NCBI GenBank assembly: GCA_964403465.1
Contig: CAYOFY010000074.1
Location: forward strand, 1-7,368
Direction of reading: 5' to 3'
Origin: JAFGKM01 sp964403465
GTDB lineage: Bacteria > Ratteibacteria > UBA8468 > B48-G9 > JAFGKM01
Length of the DNA stretch: 7,368 nucleotides
Shown: positions 5,150 to 7,368 of the stretch, piece by piece
How the letters are laid out: each line of letters opens with the position of its first letter
How positions within the stretch are numbered: the first letter of the stretch is position 1
Program-made: the position numbers and the translations under genes
The notes under the pieces: model-generated
Databases searched by the model: none
What the model saw: the letters and a program-made list of their open reading frames with translations, nothing else
Told to the model about the DNA's origin: nothing

Positions 5150-6343
5150 ATGAAAATAGTACTTGCATATTCCGGGGGCCTTGATACATCGGTCGCAATA
5201 AGATGGCTGAGGGAAAGGTATAATGCTGAAGTAGTATGTTATACCTCAAACGTCGGCCAGGCCGATAATCCGGGGAAATTGAAGGCGAAAGCATTGAAAA
5301 CCGGGGCTTCCAGATTCTATTTTGAGGATCTCCGCGCCAGATTTGCAAACGAATATGTCATCCCATCACTGAAAGCAGGCGCAATCTACCAGGACAGATA
5401 TCCGCTTGCCACAGCGCTGGCCCGTCCCCTGATTGCTGAAGGAATGGTGAATGTTGCCAAAAAAGAGAAAGCACACGCAGTCGCCCATGGATGCACTGGA
5501 AAGGGAAACGACCAGGTAAGGTTTGAACTGACCGCACGGTATCTCGCTCCCGACCTCAAAGTAATAGCACCTGTCAGGGAATGGGAATTCAGGTCAAGGG
5601 AAGAAGAGATTGAATACGCAAGAAGGCACAATATACCGGTTTCCGTAACAAAAACAAAACCTTACAGTATTGACTGGAATCTCTGGGGCATATCAATAGA
5701 ATGCGGGATGCTTGAGAATCCATGGAACGAACCCCCTGAAGATGCTTACCAGATAACAACAGCGCCTGAAAAAGCACCATCAAAACCCGAGTGTATCACC
5801 ATAGGATTTGAAAAAGGCATTCCTGTCTCTTGCAATGGCAGAAAATCCGGCATGCTTGCAATCGTGAAGCAACTGACCGGATTGGGCGCAAAGCACGGCG
5901 TTGGCAGAATTGACATGGTTGAAGACCGTCTGGTGGGTATTAAATCAAGGGAAATATATGAAGCACCGGCAGCAGTCATTCTGCACACAGCACACAGCGA
6001 ACTTGAAAAACTCGTATTTTCAAGGGATTTATATGAATTCAAAAAACTCGTATCACAGAGATATTCACAACTGGTTTATTTCGGTCAGTGGTTCTCGCAT
6101 ATAAGAGAATGCCTGGATTCTTTTGTGGAAACGAGCCAGGAATTCGTGACCGGCGAGGTGAAACTCAGGCTGTGCAGAGGTACCTGCACTGTCACCGGAA
6201 GAAAATCTGCGTATTCACTCTATAGCGAGGTTCTCGCTACGTATACCTCAAAAGACATGTTTGACCATAAGGCGGCAAGCGGCTTTCTTGAAATATTCGG
6301 ACTCCCTTCAAAGCTGGAAGGGATGAGAAAGAGGAAACGATGA
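5150..6343 (+). CDS. argG: Argininosuccinate synthase
   Basis: A 397-residue cytosolic enzyme that condenses citrulline and aspartate with ATP to argininosuccinate, the penultimate step of arginine synthesis. The N-terminal PP-loop SGGLDTS (8-14) binds ATP. AHGCTGKGNDQVRFE (112-126) and YSIDWNLWGISIE (172-184) are signature segments, and GVGRIDMVEDRLVGIKSREIY marks the C-terminal half. Length is typical of the family. I chose the ATG at 5150 because GGAGG at 5140-5144 lies 5 bp upstream and the PP-loop then sits in its usual place. An in-frame TTG at 5138 overlaps this Shine-Dalgarno sequence and is unlikely to be used. The 15 bp gap from the membrane protein gene suggests co-transcription. 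argH is not in the window. No terminator hairpin follows. Confidence 0.97.
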   Translation: MKIVLAYSGGLDTSVAIRWLRERYNAEVVCYTSNVGQADNPGKLKAKALKTGASRFYFEDLRARFANEYVIPSLKAGAIYQDRYPLATALARPLIAEGMVNVAKKEKAHAVAHGCTGKGNDQVRFELTARYLAPDLKVIAPVREWEFRSREEEIEYARRHNIPVSVTKTKPYSIDWNLWGISIECGMLENPWNEPPEDAYQITTAPEKAPSKPECITIGFEKGIPVSCNGRKSGMLAIVKQLTGLGAKHGVGRIDMVEDRLVGIKSREIYEAPAAVILHTAHSELEKLVFSRDLYEFKKLVSQRYSQLVYFGQWFSHIRECLDSFVETSQEFVTGEVKLRLCRGTCTVTGRKSAYSLYSEVLATYTSKDMFDHKAASGFLEIFGLPSKLEGMRKRKR

Positions 6344-6363
6344 TTTAATGATTGAATGGAAAC

Positions 6364-7368
6364 CTATCTTCCTATCCAGACAGCCATTCTTGATTTCCCT
6401 CTGTTTGCCCAGGCAAAATACGGGATGGCTTTGAAAGATTTTCTTCTGTATTTAATCTCCGGACACCTGTCTTTTATCCCGTAGAGAGGATGGTCTGAAG
6501 GTTCACCGCTGAACAATTCGCCTGAGATTGTGCAGAGACCATCCAACAACCCATTTTCAAACCTGTCTTTCAATCCGGTATCCGCAAGCCGGCAGTTAAA
6601 CAGGTTGATGTCGGGATTATCAACGCTTTCAAGACAGTAAAGCACAGGGCCTCTCTTGATGGCAGCCGAACATTTAGTACTTTCCACCTCAGGATGGGCT
6701 TCATACAAAACGGGATTCAATTCAAAATTCATATCCACCCTGCTCTTTTCCGTACCCCACGTATCATTTAATTCCACATACCTTCCTGAATCCGAAAAAA
6801 TCTTCTTCCCTTTAATTTTTAAAACGCTTTTTTCCGCCCATTCTGGTATTCTTAAGAAGATTGAAAACTCTTCCCGCTTTTCTGGGATAATCTCTATAGA
6901 AATCTTTCCATTCCACGGATAGGACGTTTTCTGAAGTACCTTTATCTTGTTTCCGGAAAATAATCTTATGATACTATGCGACTCTCCATAAAGGTTCACC
7001 CATAAACCGTCCCTGCTCACTCCGTAGAAATATCCGGGTAGAGAAGCAATCGTTCTCTGGATATTAGTCGGGCAACATGTACAGTTATACCAATCCTTTC
7101 TTCCATGCTCACCCTGCGAAGCAAGGGGGTTCATATAGAAATACTTGCCACCGTTCAGAGAAACGGATGACAAGAAACCGTTATATAAAGTGTTTTCAAA
7201 CAAATCCATAAATCTTGTCTCTCCTGTCAATAAAAACATCCTGTAATTCCACATCATCAGGGAAATGGCGGCACAGCTTTCAGCATATGCCCTCAGATTT
7301 GGCAGTTCATAGGGCAACCCGAAAGCCTCTCCGGCATACCTTGAACCGATACCTCCGGTTATATAGAC
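6364..7368 (-). CDS. GH127-type beta-L-arabinofuranosidase (DUF1680), C-terminal part, 5' end beyond window
   Basis: The frame is open from base 7368 to the stop at 6366-6364 and encodes 334 residues; the N-terminal half lies past the window edge. The segment begins VYITGGIGSR...GEAFG...YELPN...AYAESC, the core of the GH127 (alpha/alpha)6 barrel. Counting from the first visible codon, E14 (GEAFG) fits the acid/base glutamate, E30 and C32 (AESC) fit zinc ligands, and C98-C99 in CCPTN fit the nucleophile/zinc cysteine pair known from Bifidobacterium HypBA1. The E14-E30-C32 spacing equals E322-E338-C340 of that enzyme. A beta-sandwich follows, with RGPVLYCLE as its landmark. Such enzymes release L-arabinofuranose from plant-type glycans. 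No signal peptide can be judged. The gene is convergent with argG and may have arrived separately. An internal TTG at 7317 is not a credible start because conserved residues precede it. Confidence 0.9.
   Translation of the reverse strand, partial: VYITGGIGSRYAGEAFGLPYELPNLRAYAESCAAISLMMWNYRMFLLTGETRFMDLFENTLYNGFLSSVSLNGGKYFYMNPLASQGEHGRKDWYNCTCCPTNIQRTIASLPGYFYGVSRDGLWVNLYGESHSIIRLFSGNKIKVLQKTSYPWNGKISIEIIPEKREEFSIFLRIPEWAEKSVLKIKGKKIFSDSGRYVELNDTWGTEKSRVDMNFELNPVLYEAHPEVESTKCSAAIKRGPVLYCLESVDNPDINLFNCRLADTGLKDRFENGLLDGLCTISGELFSGEPSDHPLYGIKDRCPEIKYRRKSFKAIPYFAWANRGKSRMAVWIGR

Noticed and set aside
6002..6024. Perfect 8 bp inverted repeat CTTGAAAA/TTTTCAAG
   Set aside because: It lies in the middle of argG over conserved coding sequence, with no T-run placed as a terminator. 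A coding coincidence is the simplest reading.
6006..6052. Direct repeat AAAAACTCGTAT within argG
   Set aside because: It encodes two similar helical segments (EKLV and KKLV) in the same frame; there is no sign of a mobile or regulatory repeat.
6344..6363. Bidirectional terminator between argG and the GH127 gene
   Set aside because: The 20 bp gap and its flanks contain no GC-rich stem or T-run.

Overview
The window (7368 bp) shows a compact, co-directional block of bacterial housekeeping genes on the + strand (402-6343). It is flanked on the left by an interrupted tRNA-Val gene on the - strand and on the right by the 3' part of a glycoside hydrolase gene, also on the - strand. The composition is moderately AT-leaning, with frequent ATA, AGA and AGG codons. 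A stand-alone corrinoid protein, a short N-acetylglutamate-synthase-like GNAT and dense gene overlaps fit a free-living, probably anaerobic Gram-negative lineage of the Nitrospirota/Desulfobacterota kind. That placement is an inference from gene style, not from a marker gene.

Layout. Bases 1-144 hold a mosaic of hairpins that abuts, and apparently interrupts, a tRNA-Val(UAC) gene whose first 53 nt (197 down to 145) are intact. Two divergent sigma70-type promoters lie in 234-314, one for the tRNA and one for the + strand genes. An ~80 nt leader (about 321-401) can fold into a nested hairpin, and its 5' arm can also pair with the first gene's Shine-Dalgarno sequence. The genes then follow: corrinoid protein (402), plsY (1044), gpsA (1628), a small MerR-type regulator (2614), purN (2925), a GNAT resembling the short ArgA type (3555), a secreted-domain beta-solenoid/multi-TM membrane protein (4016) and argG (5150). 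Gaps are 18 bp or less, or the genes overlap. No terminator or internal promoter is visible, so one transcription unit is plausible. The GH127 gene runs convergently, and its stop lies 20 bp from the argG stop.

How they work together. GpsA makes sn-glycerol-3-phosphate and PlsY acylates it, the first steps of membrane phospholipid synthesis. PurN supplies the formyl group at step three of purine synthesis. The GNAT and ArgG fit the first and penultimate steps of arginine synthesis. The corrinoid protein would carry methyl groups for one-carbon metabolism, but no methyltransferase partner lies in the window. The GH127 fragment belongs to L-arabinofuranoside breakdown and looks functionally separate.

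The most notable items are the tRNA-Val gene broken exactly after T-stem position 53 by a structured repeat element, the possible RBS-sequestering leader before the corrinoid gene, and the cysteine-bearing short GNAT paired with argG. No clear new multi-gene system such as a defence cassette, CRISPR array or prophage is visible.
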